A stretch of DNA of 64,000 nt from Saccharicrinis sp050296935 (lineage in GTDB: Bacteria > Bacteroidota > Bacteroidia > Bacteroidales > Marinilabiliaceae), in the NCBI GenBank assembly GCA_050296935.1, contig JBNKRV010000067.1:1-64000 (forward strand). The letters are read 5' to 3'. The position numbers were made by a program, and so were the translations under genes. Within the stretch, counting starts at the first letter, position 1, and every line of letters begins with the position of its first letter. Shown here in pieces: positions 21,001 through 28,083 of the stretch. The notes under the pieces are model-generated. The model worked only from the letters and a program-made list of their open reading frames with translations, ran no database searches and was not told where the DNA came from.

Positions 21001-22083
21001 GGTATCCTGTCCATCGTACAAAACATTTGCCGTATTGTCATCTCTTACCAATTGGTAATTTACTTCGTGTTCCAATAAATAGTTGTATTTTGTTTTGTCT
21101 CCAAAATCACTCCAGTTTACCCAAATAGTATCTGATCCGCAAGTGCTTGCTGTGGCTGAAACATCGAAAGTACTACTGGTAATACGTGGTGGATATACAG
21201 GGGGGGACTGGTTGTTTACTACCCTGTTGTTAACATTGTCAGATACGGCAGCATCAGGATAATTTGGAATAGCACTTGGAAGGTATACCTTACTTCCCAC
21301 CGTATAATCACTAGTGCAATGGTAATACCTGTACAGTTTATTCCAGTTTGGATGGCCAGGATTTACCTCCTCATTTCGATATTCTTTAAGTACCTCGCCT
21401 GAAAGGGCTGTCCGCCATACCCTTACCTCACCAACATACATTTTCCCTAACGAACCGTTCCTTAGTTGATGGCCCCCAATATACAACATGGGGTATAGCC
21501 CGGGAAAAAGGTTTGAAACAGGAGCCCCCTTTGCATTATACAGGGCCTTCCAATAGGATTTGTTGTTTACCGAAATTCTGACACCATTTTCTCCATCGTA
21601 AGTAAAAGAAACATAGTTCCATGTATTCAAAAAATCAGGTGTGGTCATGTTGATTTCTGTCCAATAATTATTAAGGTCACCACCTTCAGCTTCCAGTAAA
21701 AAATGGTCGGTCAACCAAGACAGGCTCAATTTATAGGGGCCTCCGTCAAGCTTGAACAAAACCATTTCGTTACCCGGGTTAGGGGCCATCTTTACCCACA
21801 TCTCGATGGTAAACGGGGTATTGGCCAAATTTTCTGAAAGATTTGTTAAGGTAAAACCTGAAATACTCATGGCGTCGCCCTCCTGATTTGTTAAATCGAG
21901 GGCGCCCTGCCTGGTGGGCTGGGCAATTATTGTAGCTGTAAAAGCCATGCTTAGCAGCAAGATTGCTGTAGTTAAACAAACATTGAGAAACCAGGGCCGT
22001 TTATGCCTGTTGTGTTTTGGGGTTTGTCCCCTTCGTGCTGCAAATATTGGCGGCATGAATAACTGTGTAATTTTTGTAACCAT
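12007..22083 (-). CDS. 3358-aa T9SS-exported LamG/FN3 multidomain giant protein
   Basis: The opening MVTKIT is shared with the two BspA-like giants but is followed by a longer basic stretch before the hydrophobic signal core (LTTAILLLSMAFTATIIAQ). Visible domains: LamG-like about 58-245; Fn3-like segments about 330-700; LamG about 727-930 (SLYFDGKDDYVKIDNF … IDEVRFWNEE); carboxypeptidase-regulatory-like repeats about 990-1090; a long unassigned middle; LamG pairs about 2238-2420 and 2446-2634; a BACON-like IPDWLTA segment near 2795; an ECRG module near 2890; two 'GW…W' repeats around 2977-3130; and a sorting domain from about 3271 (MYPNPFNNEVNINF … YKMVKTN). LamG domains generally bind carbohydrate or protein ligands, so a surface binding or adhesion role is inferred. 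It follows a two-component system and carries the shared TCACC element 119 bp upstream. Confidence 0.93.
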   Translation of the reverse strand: MVTKITQLFMPPIFAARRGQTPKHNRHKRPWFLNVCLTTAILLLSMAFTATIIAQPTRQGALDLTNQEGDAMSISGFTLTNLSENLANTPFTIEMWVKMAPNPGNEMVLFKLDGGPYKLSLSWLTDHFLLEAEGGDLNNYWTEINMTTPDFLNTWNYVSFTYDGENGVRISVNNKSYWKALYNAKGAPVSNLFPGLYPMLYIGGHQLRNGSLGKMYVGEVRVWRTALSGEVLKEYRNEEVNPGHPNWNKLYRYYHCTSDYTVGSKVYLPSAIPNYPDAAVSDNVNNRVVNNQSPPVYPPRITSSTFDVSATASTCGSDTIWVNWSDFGDKTKYNYLLEHEVNYQLVRDDNTANVLYDGQDTTYTDINVSGGDKFRYKIRTYWNINGSKYYSKDELWSNDGMVKNHYIAPDLTATTDNCDGTITLDWTAGYTAPAWNIQQSTFSNFSDGVLTLSSNLDGSKSTYTDKPPMINTNYYYRIIATGTDENGCTVEASYSSIATGYSAGLPSPPDNVTVTPDTDAGSIIISWIPADLSADSWIVKRTDEDGTNPVEFKDITTTSYTDNTVSSCKIYKYSVGGVNTCSAGKYFETKSASISSTDLDNKISFLNASKGYYGDGVELKWGINGTFSTIDGFILERSESGEDNYQTIASLNNLQTLYKDQTALGGILYDYRIQATADCSGNLVYSNDAADLGFTLPFGVANGHVEYKGGNAVENVKVKIEPKEGMGGKSLYFDGKDDYVKIDNFNGVEGSDPRTIEAWVKMPTNSRSQTILYYGYWDISTSYQNVRFGIDNFGNLDFSTRGSGLTVEANLNDGQWHHVACVVPEGASVISDVKMYVDGEPDTLFVSTGSGYINTVSTGEFYIGSDIGFSENYYRGYIDEVRFWNEERSDADIKRNYNRILNGSEKGLIGYWRCDEGVGNKIYDASKTGSGFNKHDGVFVNGVNWTDDKPSGDQLSLSATTDEYGDYSADYIPYRQGGELYKVTPSLGVHGFSPNSKTIYLGDGDATQNNLDFTDISSFNVSGKVTYYNSTFPVQGVQVLIDGDYATGADKNIVTTDATGHFTIDVPIGYHYISVVKDGHVFSSGYFPPKKASGDFNYYEFNDDLSGIEFIDSTLVKVLGRVDGGTVEGDKEVGFGLSTNNVGVADVIFKAQNEAYDLDTADASIFSVKSVQTDASTGEFEIYLIPEKFEIQKAGNDTYSIDVNDLSTLNLSNSLTPVTVYDSTLVESTDGDYYRVDTAWYHHKLNFVIREAPNVEITDLNGNEFVGDSVIYFTNQLTGLADTLDLASTNPYLHPILQMGKTYTANIFVYEEYSNPNHPDGAVVDKVPVDKANLTIDNQLEITGLGATASTDETGYYQYSFKAGTPSITKDLLTPENSFTKLMQVYATTDKITVEWREANPFRGYILGAFPIAGTDFVTYGYEVPEIVLRDPPGSHSYAYIEQGSEFSRTTSWELNFEVNSGLDNTIHAGAKLAFGGGLAGAIIESEIINDSELGLQITRSTDNEGSYKETTTFNRRIETSSDPEDVGSDADLYIGHAKNAYFTQSKNLRLLPEQFCIDNGLDYIAVPGAEYVLGIINGLVMDEGNTSTYFVYSQKHILSELVPNLIVARDNLLASSKYKSNLPRTSPYYGLNNDDNSLERLKADSLSVNPSFDVKTASYVFLGDSTENDSVQFFNDQITYWMNAIAMNEAEKINAETFNNISIDGSSGAYSESISQSFNSEYNWKSTRQLKFKWNAKFGTLYTGLGYTGNSIFNIAGEVANGSNESETNKVTFGYVIDERDEGDYYSIDVKREKGIPIYSYNNFTESVTSKEEFLENQVIVAGIGAGSLITSTGIRYIAMKLASKSNYWASAAAFGFDMAVFTGELGNMLYNTFDTYEDMDGNQTWDVTGFDIGSPIFSVRGGQSKCPYEGEQYSIFALDAQKNLAKLHTATLQREVPVIDVEKALVTDVPETNKASFVLKLQNHSASNTDNWYELSIDESTNPYGAILKIDGNSPEKEYLVPAWETLTKTLTVEKGQPEVYEYDSIGIILHSVCQWNPADLANDIADTVYISVHFAPSCTPVDIKGMQDNWVLNYDDKGEMGITLTGYDINYSTLEKLQFQYKTLTGSAVSTKAYFADAGTAYNEYSGEKQLLSGSAQESFVWDVSSLNDRAYMIRARSTCSDGSTYESPWYSGLIDSKPPKVFGTPSPGDGILSPGEDISIRFDEALEQGIITENNISLTGVLNDSEITHNTSLYFNGLGNYCSVSSGIVLTNSPFTIEFWLKRADSSPGVIFSQGANASDNLETGIDGNGMFYLQIAGQTFSGDPSVAYNTVYPATAWHHYAAVYDQDGAIVSLYVDDQNILSQAVSDIAYTGTGKAYIGRSATQTANYLYGNLHEFRIWNDARMFAGEIYANLYTSLSGREQGASRIWEMNEGEGNIVVDKVKNQVMDINAEWSIEPSGRSVYFNGTNQYLELDGTQAVIDDETDFTIEFWFKGSTPVASAALFSNGMGNGNEVMPGIDASRFLSIYATTNGSIVVSSNGNIFNAVTNNYFDNQWHHFALVVDRSSNAKAYIDATLQNSTPADRIAAFFNSKIWAGAMGWQIDPLTYGFGSYFNGYMDEIRIWNTTRTEKELKLYYKTKLNGTETGLLGYYPFENYEEVSGVQMLTETWTDQWVNPYGNNNGDALAVNGTSISTDAAEVKDARPVQDIPFDFVVNTDEIIITPNIDPSKIENTVLEIGVKDVFDLNGNRLLSPATWTAYIDRNQVVWLDDKISLEKPVGESLSFTATIKNIGGVAREFEIGNIPDWLTASVTSDVIEPNSEIEVHFTISQGINNGYYDENLLLSTDFGYNEPFNINLRVYTPAPEWTVDESKYQYIANVIGKLKIGGNYSTDIYDKIGVFAGNECRGVANVSYVENRDEYYVFLTIYGNNSLEDLTCKVWDASAGEVYADVAPGIVFSPNNVQGSASNPVVFECGYLLDNSISLVNGWKWISFNLDMSNYIGANALFSNVKAQSGDLIKSEAHFATYDSGFNRWVGSGLTLNAGKMYKVKLSSANTLYYSGQAISPSDYPISISNGWNRIGYIPRFNLETNQALAAYNAVENDVIKSQTKFAVYDGYQWLGTLDYMKPGEGYMLWSQTTDSVTFSYPDKSSLSSLKSTVAENRLVTSFAKNVVNPYAYQGSVSVVAHINATELPDDVLIGAFINGELRGVGTLNVQSSNLKGYTMLTAFGNTDDDGTEINFAMLNGEEVYELEGTTTFESDNIQGNLSSPVELNLAGELAEKQDVGLTMYPNPFNNEVNINFSLDKNSDVVLEVYNLLGEKMSIPVHQNMITGSHTISLGVKDISTQKLSPGIYLFKLKIDGKDYQYKMVKTN

Positions 22084-22163
22084 ATTGTAATTTGAGTTTT
22101 TTTCAACTATTTATTTAAACCTATTGTCGTTTATGTTTTTCTTTATCGAATTAACTTCTACAA

Positions 22164-22265
22164 TACAAAACTATTTACCCCTGATAAAGAGTACAAAAAA
22201 TCAGGGGTGACAAAGGGGTGACAGACAGGTGAATAGCCTGGTTCTTTTTATGAATGGATAATTTT
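22164..22265 (-). promoter_or_regulatory. Shared upstream element with three 11-bp-phased TCACC repeats (copy C)
   Basis: Plus-strand GGTGA at 22206, 22217 and 22228 in exact 11-bp steps, in a block matching copies A and B through AATAGCCTGGTTCTTTTTAT. The core lies about 120 bp before the giant's start and about 95 bp after the response regulator's stop. This copy is the one next to the two-component system, which suggests that regulator as the binding protein (inference). Confidence 0.65.
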
Positions 22266-22332
22266 TAGTGATGAATGAGCTCCATCTTAAATAATTCTTC
22301 TAGCCTATTAATCGGGATAGATGAGTAGCAGC

Positions 22333-23214
22333 CTAAATTCCCTCAAGAAACAACACAATATCCTGATCAGTTGTAAGGTTTAACTTTTGGCGTAAGCGAT
22401 GCCTGCTCTTTTTGGCCGATGCTGCAGTTATATTTAATATGCTGGCTATTTCATTGGAGGAAAGGTTGATGCGGTAGTAGGCACACAGTTTTTTTTCGTA
22501 GGCAGTAATTTCAGGACATATTTCGGTAAGCCGTGTGAAAAAATCCTGGTGAACCAATTCAAAATGTTGTTTAAATTGTTCCCAATCATTATCTATGTTT
22601 AAGCTTTGATCAATGTATTGGCAAAGGCTGTTTACTTGCATTCTATTTTCATTGCACTTTGTTTTCTCAATCTGTTCTTTAAGATTTAAAAGCAGGTTGT
22701 TTTTATTTACCAGTTGCATAGAGGAGGATACTAGTTCCCTTTTTGCCCTTTCAAGGTTCTCTTCAAGCAGTTCTTGTTCTTTTTGTTCAGCAGCAACCTT
22801 GTCCTTGTAATATTGAGTGAGTATAAGCATGGAGTTGATTCTTGCCATTAGCTCTACCCCGTCAATTGGTTTTCGTGCATAATCAACAGCACCGCTTTCC
22901 AAAGCCAGTTTTAGGTTTTGTGGGGTTAGCATAGACCCTGTTACCATAATTACCGGGATTTCCGAAGTAATTTCATCGTTATTAAGAGCCTTTATTAATT
23001 CGATACCATTCATTTCAGGCATTTCCCAATCAGTAAGTATAATGTCGGGTAATTCTTCACGGGCAATTGCCAAAGCATCTTTCCCGTTAAAAGCCTGAAG
23101 TATTTCACTATCAAGATTAGAATTTTCAATAATATCAGTCATCGTTCTGATGAATACAGGTTCATCATCAACCAAAAGGAGTTTAACTGTTTTCTCTTCA
23201 AGGTTCTTTTTCAT
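22333..23214 (-). CDS. Response regulator (REC domain plus C-terminal helix-turn-helix)
   Basis: 293 residues. The receiver domain (about 10-130) has the acidic pair D16/D17, the phospho-acceptor D62 in LTDWEMPEMNG, T92 and K115 in YARKPIDG. A coiled linker (about 130-190) leads to a C-terminal helical domain ending in an HTH of LuxR/sigma-70 region 4 type (LSSNEIASILNITAASAKKSRHRLRQ), which should bind DNA. It starts 21 bp after the stop of the TPR kinase at 23236-25767, so the two form an operon and very probably a signalling pair. The next gene downstream is the 3358-aa giant, whose upstream element is the obvious candidate target (inference from position only). Confidence 0.9.
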   Translation of the reverse strand: MKKNLEEKTVKLLLVDDEPVFIRTMTDIIENSNLDSEILQAFNGKDALAIAREELPDIILTDWEMPEMNGIELIKALNNDEITSEIPVIMVTGSMLTPQNLKLALESGAVDYARKPIDGVELMARINSMLILTQYYKDKVAAEQKEQELLEENLERAKRELVSSSMQLVNKNNLLLNLKEQIEKTKCNENRMQVNSLCQYIDQSLNIDNDWEQFKQHFELVHQDFFTRLTEICPEITAYEKKLCAYYRINLSSNEIASILNITAASAKKSRHRLRQKLNLTTDQDIVLFLEGI

Positions 23215-23235
23215 GTTTAGCCCACCAACATTTAC

Positions 23236-25767
23236 TTACACCAATTGTGTTAAATTACAAAATTCATTTTCATTCCCATTAAATACACTCTCAAAAACCA
23301 ACTGTTTCCACTTTGTTATGGTTTCTGAGCTATCAGGAACTTTCTCAACCAGATTACGAATAGCTGAACTCTTATAAAATGGAAGTTTATTAAGTTCGAG
23401 CACGAATTCTTTTAATACCTCCTTTTCCTTTTCACTAAGAATAAGTGGTTTTTTCTCTTCATTTACTATATTATCTGTAAATATCTTCGTGCCTAAAGCC
23501 TTATCTCCGGCAGACATCGTAAACCAAAACAAAGCACCTCCTTCAATATTATCCATTACCCCAATTTCACCACCATGTGCGTTTACCGCTAATTTGCAAA
23601 AAGTTAGTCCAAGCCCCGTTGATCTGGTTGTTCCTGATTTTCGAATTTCAGATTGCGCAAATTTATCAAATATCTTTGATTTCACTTCGTCCCTAACTCC
23701 GGGGCCTTCATCTTTAATTGAAATTCTAAACTGCTCTTTGTCCTTTAATTCCTCACAATCAACATAAATGTTAGAATTCATAGGAGAAAATTTGATAGCA
23801 TTAGTGGATAAGTTAATGATTACCCGGTAAATCAATTCTTCATCACCATAACAAATAAATCCAGAATTTACATTTATATGAAATTTTATGTTTTTTTCAA
23901 CCAGTAACATCCTTATTTCTTCTAAACATCTGCAGATTAAAGAACGAAGGTTAAAAGAACACTTCTTGAGTTCCATTGCTGTTTCTTCAAATTTTTGAAC
24001 GTCCAGGATGTTTTCAACAAGGTTAAGCATGGCCTTGCCTGATAAATTAATAGCTTTAGTGTAATTTGAATAATTCGATTTTGGAAAATTCAGGATGGTA
24101 TTTAACGGGCTTTTTAAATCATGAACCAACATTGAGGTCATCGACTGTTTAAATTCATCCAGTTTTATCAACTCATCTGATATTTTCCTGATTTCTTTGT
24201 TCTTCCTTATAATATCTTCGTTATACTTTTTCAATTTTTCGTTTGCAATTCTCCTTCTTCTTAGTGCAAGCAGAATAATAATCAAAATAACTACTGTAAA
24301 AACAAGTGCAAGAGCAAAATAGTTTCTAATGTTTTGTATCCTGGTTTTTTCCTTTTCCTGTAGGTGCTCTTTTTCTTGCTGCTCTCTGGCAATTTTTGCT
24401 AATTCCCTTTCGTGATTGAAATTTAACAACTGGCTTGTTATTTTTTTTGTTTTGTTTTCATTAACAAGGCTGTCAGCCATTTCTTCATAGAGTTTATAAA
24501 ATTCCAAGGAGGCTTGATAGTTCTTTTTTATCTCGTTTATATCCGATAAACCCTTAGCTGCATCACGAATATTCAATATATTATTATCTTCTTTGGCTGT
24601 ATTAATTGCTTCCTGAAAATATGCCTCTGCTTTACTGTACTTTTTTCTGGATTGATAAAATCGGGCGATATTAATAAGTGTTTCTGCTATATAGGTTTTT
24701 TCGCGTGTTTTTTTTCTCAGTTCCAGTGCTTTCATGTAGTTAGTAATAGCCTGTGAGTTCTCTCCCTTTTTTTCGTAAACCTTACCTAAGCTATTAAATG
24801 CCCTGGAAAGTGATAAATGGTTGGAGATTTCTTCTGCTATTTTAACGGCTTTAGTTAGATTCTCAAGTGCTTGTTGTAAATTACCCCGGTTCAAATCAAT
24901 CTCCGCCATTTTTGAATAAATATTTGCCAGTTGACTTTTATTTCCGGATTCTATAGCCAGTTTCATTGCTTTATTGAAATAATCTTGTGCTTCATCCAGG
25001 TTGTTTTGCTCAAGGTAAATTATTCCCAGACTTATTAATGTATTAATTTCATTCGTTTTATTTTCAGTTCTTCTTATTATCTCCAGTGCTTTTAGGTGGT
25101 TCTCAATGGAAGTTGGAAGATCCCCCAGATGTTTGTATAAAATGGCAATATTTCTTAGTGTTAATGCCTGATTAGCTTCATCTCCAGCCTCCTTGTATAA
25201 TTGAAGGGCTACCTGATAGCTTTTCAGTGCGTCAGCATATTCAGATTTTTTCTTATAAACTATTCCTCTATTCATTGCAACAGCAGCAGCACCCGTTTTA
25301 TGATCAATTTTGATGAACCACTTAAGTGCTTCGTCAAAGTAAGGAATGGCCTTTTCAAATTCACTGTTTTGCCAGTAAATATTTGCAAAGGTTAGGTTGC
25401 ATTTGGCCTTACCCAGATCGTAATTTGATTCATTTGATAATTTTAGTGCTTCTCCATTTATATGCAAAGCAGTATCCAGGTTGCCGTTTAACCGAAAATA
25501 TAATGCAAGTTTCTGATTGGCATCAACAATGCCTTTTGTGTAACCAATTTCTTGTGATAATAACCTGGCTGAATCAGCATATGATTTCATTAGACTAAAG
25601 TTATTCCCAAAGTATAATATTGAGATATTACTAAAAAGTTCAACTCTTACTGTATCTTTTGACTTTATTTTAGCTGAAAGTGCAAGCAAACTGTCTAACT
25701 TGTTTGTTTGGCCACTCAATGGTAAACAGAGTTTTGTTGCAAATAACAGGATAAAGATAAATCTCAT
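23236..25767 (-). CDS. TPR-containing membrane sensor histidine kinase
   Basis: 843 residues: a signal peptide, about ten TPR units (about 40-420), a charged coiled coil, one membrane helix (about 478-500, FALALVFTVVILIIILLALRR), a second coiled coil, a DHp helix with the phospho-His in MLVHDLKSPL (about 549), and an HATPase_c domain with the N box (NLSTNAIKFS), G1 (DEGPGV) and G2 (STGLGLTFC). About 85 residues follow the ATPase domain, an extension I cannot assign. The TPR part should be periplasmic, a common Bacteroidota layout for sensing through protein contacts. It is the first gene of an operon with the response regulator at 22333. The remains of an IS200-type element lie about 55 bp upstream. 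Confidence 0.92.
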   Translation of the reverse strand: MRFIFILLFATKLCLPLSGQTNKLDSLLALSAKIKSKDTVRVELFSNISILYFGNNFSLMKSYADSARLLSQEIGYTKGIVDANQKLALYFRLNGNLDTALHINGEALKLSNESNYDLGKAKCNLTFANIYWQNSEFEKAIPYFDEALKWFIKIDHKTGAAAVAMNRGIVYKKKSEYADALKSYQVALQLYKEAGDEANQALTLRNIAILYKHLGDLPTSIENHLKALEIIRRTENKTNEINTLISLGIIYLEQNNLDEAQDYFNKAMKLAIESGNKSQLANIYSKMAEIDLNRGNLQQALENLTKAVKIAEEISNHLSLSRAFNSLGKVYEKKGENSQAITNYMKALELRKKTREKTYIAETLINIARFYQSRKKYSKAEAYFQEAINTAKEDNNILNIRDAAKGLSDINEIKKNYQASLEFYKLYEEMADSLVNENKTKKITSQLLNFNHERELAKIAREQQEKEHLQEKEKTRIQNIRNYFALALVFTVVILIIILLALRRRRIANEKLKKYNEDIIRKNKEIRKISDELIKLDEFKQSMTSMLVHDLKSPLNTILNFPKSNYSNYTKAINLSGKAMLNLVENILDVQKFEETAMELKKCSFNLRSLICRCLEEIRMLLVEKNIKFHINVNSGFICYGDEELIYRVIINLSTNAIKFSPMNSNIYVDCEELKDKEQFRISIKDEGPGVRDEVKSKIFDKFAQSEIRKSGTTRSTGLGLTFCKLAVNAHGGEIGVMDNIEGGALFWFTMSAGDKALGTKIFTDNIVNEEKKPLILSEKEKEVLKEFVLELNKLPFYKSSAIRNLVEKVPDSSETITKWKQLVFESVFNGNENEFCNLTQLV

Positions 25768-25785
25768 ATAAAATTAGTTGCTAAT

Positions 25786-25793
25786 CAAAGATA
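25786..25793 (-). promoter_or_regulatory. Possible Bacteroidota -7 box (TATCTTTG)
   Basis: On the gene strand TATCTTTG fits the known TAnnTTTG consensus and lies 19 bp before the kinase start codon. I see no convincing -33 TTTG at the usual spacing, so this is only a candidate. Confidence 0.3.
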
Positions 25794-25820
25794 AAAATCT
25801 AAAATATCATTAATCTCTTT

Positions 25821-26350
25821 GGGTATAATTCCCCGCTGCTTGCAGCGTAAAAAAGTAAATTTGTGAATACAAGAAAGCAAATATATTCATAAATTACATA
25901 AGGTTTCTGTATTGCTATATCATTTTGTTTGTCCAGCCAAATATCGAAGGATCGTTTTTACAGAACAGGTTGATAAGACATTAAAAGAAGTTTGTTTGGA
26001 AATAGAAAAGCGTTATGAATTATTTTTTCTGGAGATTGGTAAAGATGAAGAGCATGTTCATTTTCTGATCCGGTCAGTACCAACAAAAGTCCAGTACAGC
26101 TAATAAAGATGCTGAAAAGTAACAGCAAGAGAAATTTTTAGAAAACATCCAGAAGTAAAGAAGGAATTATGGGGTGGCGAGTTTTGGACAGATGGTTATT
26201 ATGTCAGAACAATTGGGAGGCATGCAAACGAGGAAATAATCACAAAATATGTAAGCGAACAAGGGAGTTAAAAAGAGTATAAAAAGCAGCATAAAGCTAC
26301 TCAGTTGCGACTCTTCTGATACACCGTCTGCTTGCAGCGGGGTAGTTCTT
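25821..26350 (+). mobile_element. Decayed IS200/REP-associated-transposase element
   Basis: The left end carries CCCCGCTGCTTGCAGCG (25831-25847) and the right end CTGCTTGCAGCGGGG (to 26341). These are GC-rich subterminal foldbacks of the kind flanking IS200/IS605 or RAYT transposases. Between them lies a broken transposase gene. The right flank to 26503 holds nothing I recognise. Confidence 0.7.
25880..26270 (+). pseudogene. IS200-like (Y1) transposase TnpA, frameshifted and interrupted
   Basis: The first part reads YHFVCPAKYRRIVF…, then the family's HVHFLI metal-binding motif (the HUH-like motif), and stops at 26101-26103. The continuation AREIFRKHPEVKKELWGGEF followed by WTDGYYVRTIG, which carries the catalytic Tyr, is found just downstream in another frame and ends at a stop near 26270. 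At least one indel and one stop therefore disrupt it. In the intact family the enzyme moves single-stranded DNA by Y1 chemistry; this copy should be inactive. The exact start is uncertain because the N-terminus has no clear ATG. Confidence 0.8.
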
Positions 26351-26503
26351 TTGCAGAATCAGAAAACTTACTGATGCGTTCAAAAAAACGTGATGAGAGA
26401 CAGTTGAAAGATTACTAATGGTTGTAAATACAGATTGAGCGAATATAATAACCCCTCCAGCTGGTTATTTGAGAATTCAACCAGCCGAACGGATAGTTGT
26501 TTT

Positions 26504-27604
26504 TTATTTTTTTACAGCGTCTAATATTTTTCCAAAAATATCATTGTTCTGATAAAAGCCGATAAAGTCATCTGCAGAAGGGCCATAAGTGTATGCTGGA
26601 ATTAGACAAGTGCTATGTCCGTGCGTTGAAAATGACGGAGCAATAGAATCGTAATCAGCACTCATTCCTTTTGCTTCTGCTGCCGCAAGAGCAAATCCTC
26701 CGGTTTCATGATCAGCTAATACAATAACTAGTGTATTACCATCTTTTTCAGCAAAATCCAAAGCTTTTCCAACAGCATTATCAAAATCAATCATTTCAGA
26801 AATTAAGTAGTCAGCATTGTTATTATGGCCGCCCCAGTCAATTTGAGAACCTTCGACCATAAGAAAAAATCCTTTATTTGATTTTGAAAGATATTCTATT
26901 GCTAATTCAGTTGCATTTGGTAAGAATTCAGCTCTGCCTTCCAACATTGTAGGCATGCCATCATTGGCAAGTAAGAATCCGTATTTTTTGTTATAATCTC
27001 CTATTTTACTCTTTAGTGCAGTTGTATCCACTTCAAAGCCCTTGTTTACAAGAGAGTCTAAATAATTATTCGAATCGGTACGTTTGTTGAAAAACTGTAG
27101 CCCTCCTGCAGCAAAAAAACTAATGTTTGAGGTTGGTAATTGCGAAGCAATTAATTCGTATTGACTTCTATATTTTGCATGTGCGTAAAATGCAGCAGGT
27201 GTTGCATGAGTGATTGATGAGGTGGCTACCAATCCACATTTATATCCTTCCTTGCTTAATAATTCTGTGATGTTTTCAAGGTTGGTGGTGTCTGTGGAAA
27301 CTCCAATTGCTCCATTATAAGTTTTCTTTCCACAGGAAAAAGCAGTTGCTCCTGCTGCAGAATCTGTTATTTTATGTGAAGCCGAGGAAGTTTTAAACAG
27401 ACCAATATATTTAAAGCGAGAAATGTTTACTTTGTCTTTTTTGAAGTAGAAGGCTGATGATGCCTGAGAAAGACCCATTCCATCACCAATCATCAGTATA
27501 ACATTTACCGGTTTATTTTGCTTCAGGGTTTTTTCGCTATCATTTTCTGTATTGCAAGATGCTACAGCGAAAATAAGTGAAATTAGGAAAATAGTTTGTT
27601 TCAT
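26504..27604 (-). CDS. Alkaline phosphatase family lipoprotein
   Basis: 366 residues. A short signal with lipobox (IFAVASC, Cys17) predicts a lipid-anchored periplasmic or outer-membrane enzyme. The alkaline phosphatase fold is marked by the metal ligand Asp in LMIGDGMG (D41), the nucleophile Ser in DSAAGATAF (S82), THATPAAFYAH near 125, EGSQIDWGGHNN, LADHETGG and a final THGHS. It hydrolyses phosphate monoesters, typically to scavenge phosphate. It is somewhat shorter than E. coli PhoA. The upstream 120 bp is homologous to that of the radical SAM gene at 48567-49448, which implies a shared regulator; phosphate control would be a reasonable guess but I see no canonical Pho box. Confidence 0.93.
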   Translation of the reverse strand: MKQTIFLISLIFAVASCNTENDSEKTLKQNKPVNVILMIGDGMGLSQASSAFYFKKDKVNISRFKYIGLFKTSSASHKITDSAAGATAFSCGKKTYNGAIGVSTDTTNLENITELLSKEGYKCGLVATSSITHATPAAFYAHAKYRSQYELIASQLPTSNISFFAAGGLQFFNKRTDSNNYLDSLVNKGFEVDTTALKSKIGDYNKKYGFLLANDGMPTMLEGRAEFLPNATELAIEYLSKSNKGFFLMVEGSQIDWGGHNNNADYLISEMIDFDNAVGKALDFAEKDGNTLVIVLADHETGGFALAAAEAKGMSADYDSIAPSFSTHGHSTCLIPAYTYGPSADDFIGFYQNNDIFGKILDAVKK

Positions 27605-27722
27605 CTGTTTATTTTTTAATTATTTTATATGGTCATATGGAACATTCACTAAACTCAACTCACATGCTATCAGAAAGTTCCTGTTATTAATCATGCTCGT
27701 GTGTGATTAAAATTAATCATGG
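27605..27722 (-). promoter_or_regulatory. Conserved upstream region shared with the radical SAM gene (copy 1)
   Basis: The distal 37 bp (27686-27722) has AATCAT, a 4-bp gap, GTGTGTGATTAA, a 4-bp gap and AATCATGG, with spacing identical to 49532-49568. The similarity continues towards the gene (on the gene strand TGAGTTGAGTTTAGTGAATG against TGAGTTAAGTCTGGTGTATG) up to the start codon. The distal block lies 82 bp from this ATG and 84 bp from the other. It could be a promoter-operator or a leader RNA. Confidence 0.6.
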
Positions 27723-27885
27723 ATGTTTCATTTTATTACCTTTTTATTCAAGCTTTAATTGATTTTTAAAAATAGGCACCAAAAATACACTTTTTAAGTA
27801 AAAGTTTGTTTTAAATTAAAGTTAATAGCTATAGTTCAAAATAGTAATGATTTATTTATATAGATTCTATCAGCTTAATAATGAG

Positions 27886-27946
27886 GTCATTTGTCATTAG
27901 ACATTAGTCATTAATTGTCGAAAACAAATGACCATTGACTAATGAC
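27886..27946. repeat. Imperfect foldback of GTCATTTGT / CTAATGAC units
   Basis: GTCATTTGT (27886-27894) pairs with ACAAATGAC (27924-27932), and GTCATTAG (27893-27900) with CTAATGAC (27939-27946), giving alternative hairpins. It lies in the 479-bp gap between the phosphatase and permease genes. It may be a small dispersed repeat; nothing else coding is visible in this gap. Confidence 0.4.
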
Positions 27947-28025
27947 TTATATCTCATTTCAAGGATTTTATCCTAATAAATCATTACAAAATTAAACCAA
28001 AGCCAAGTTAATATGACATAAAATT

Positions 28026-28053
28026 ACCCCATGACGTTTTTTTGTCATGGGGT
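28026..28053 (-). terminator. Probable terminator of the YfcC-type permease gene
   Basis: ACCCCATGAC (28026-28035) and GTCATGGGGT (28044-28053) form a perfect 10-bp stem around an 8-nt loop, about 30 bp past the permease stop. AATTTTAT follows the stem on the transcribed strand. Confidence 0.6.
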
Positions 28054-28083
28054 AGGTTGGTATTAAATATTTTGTTCTTGGTT

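Noticed and set aside
27886..27946. Riboswitch before the alkaline phosphatase gene
   Set aside because: The foldback lies about 280 bp upstream of the start and has no structure I recognise as a riboswitch; it looks like a small repeat.
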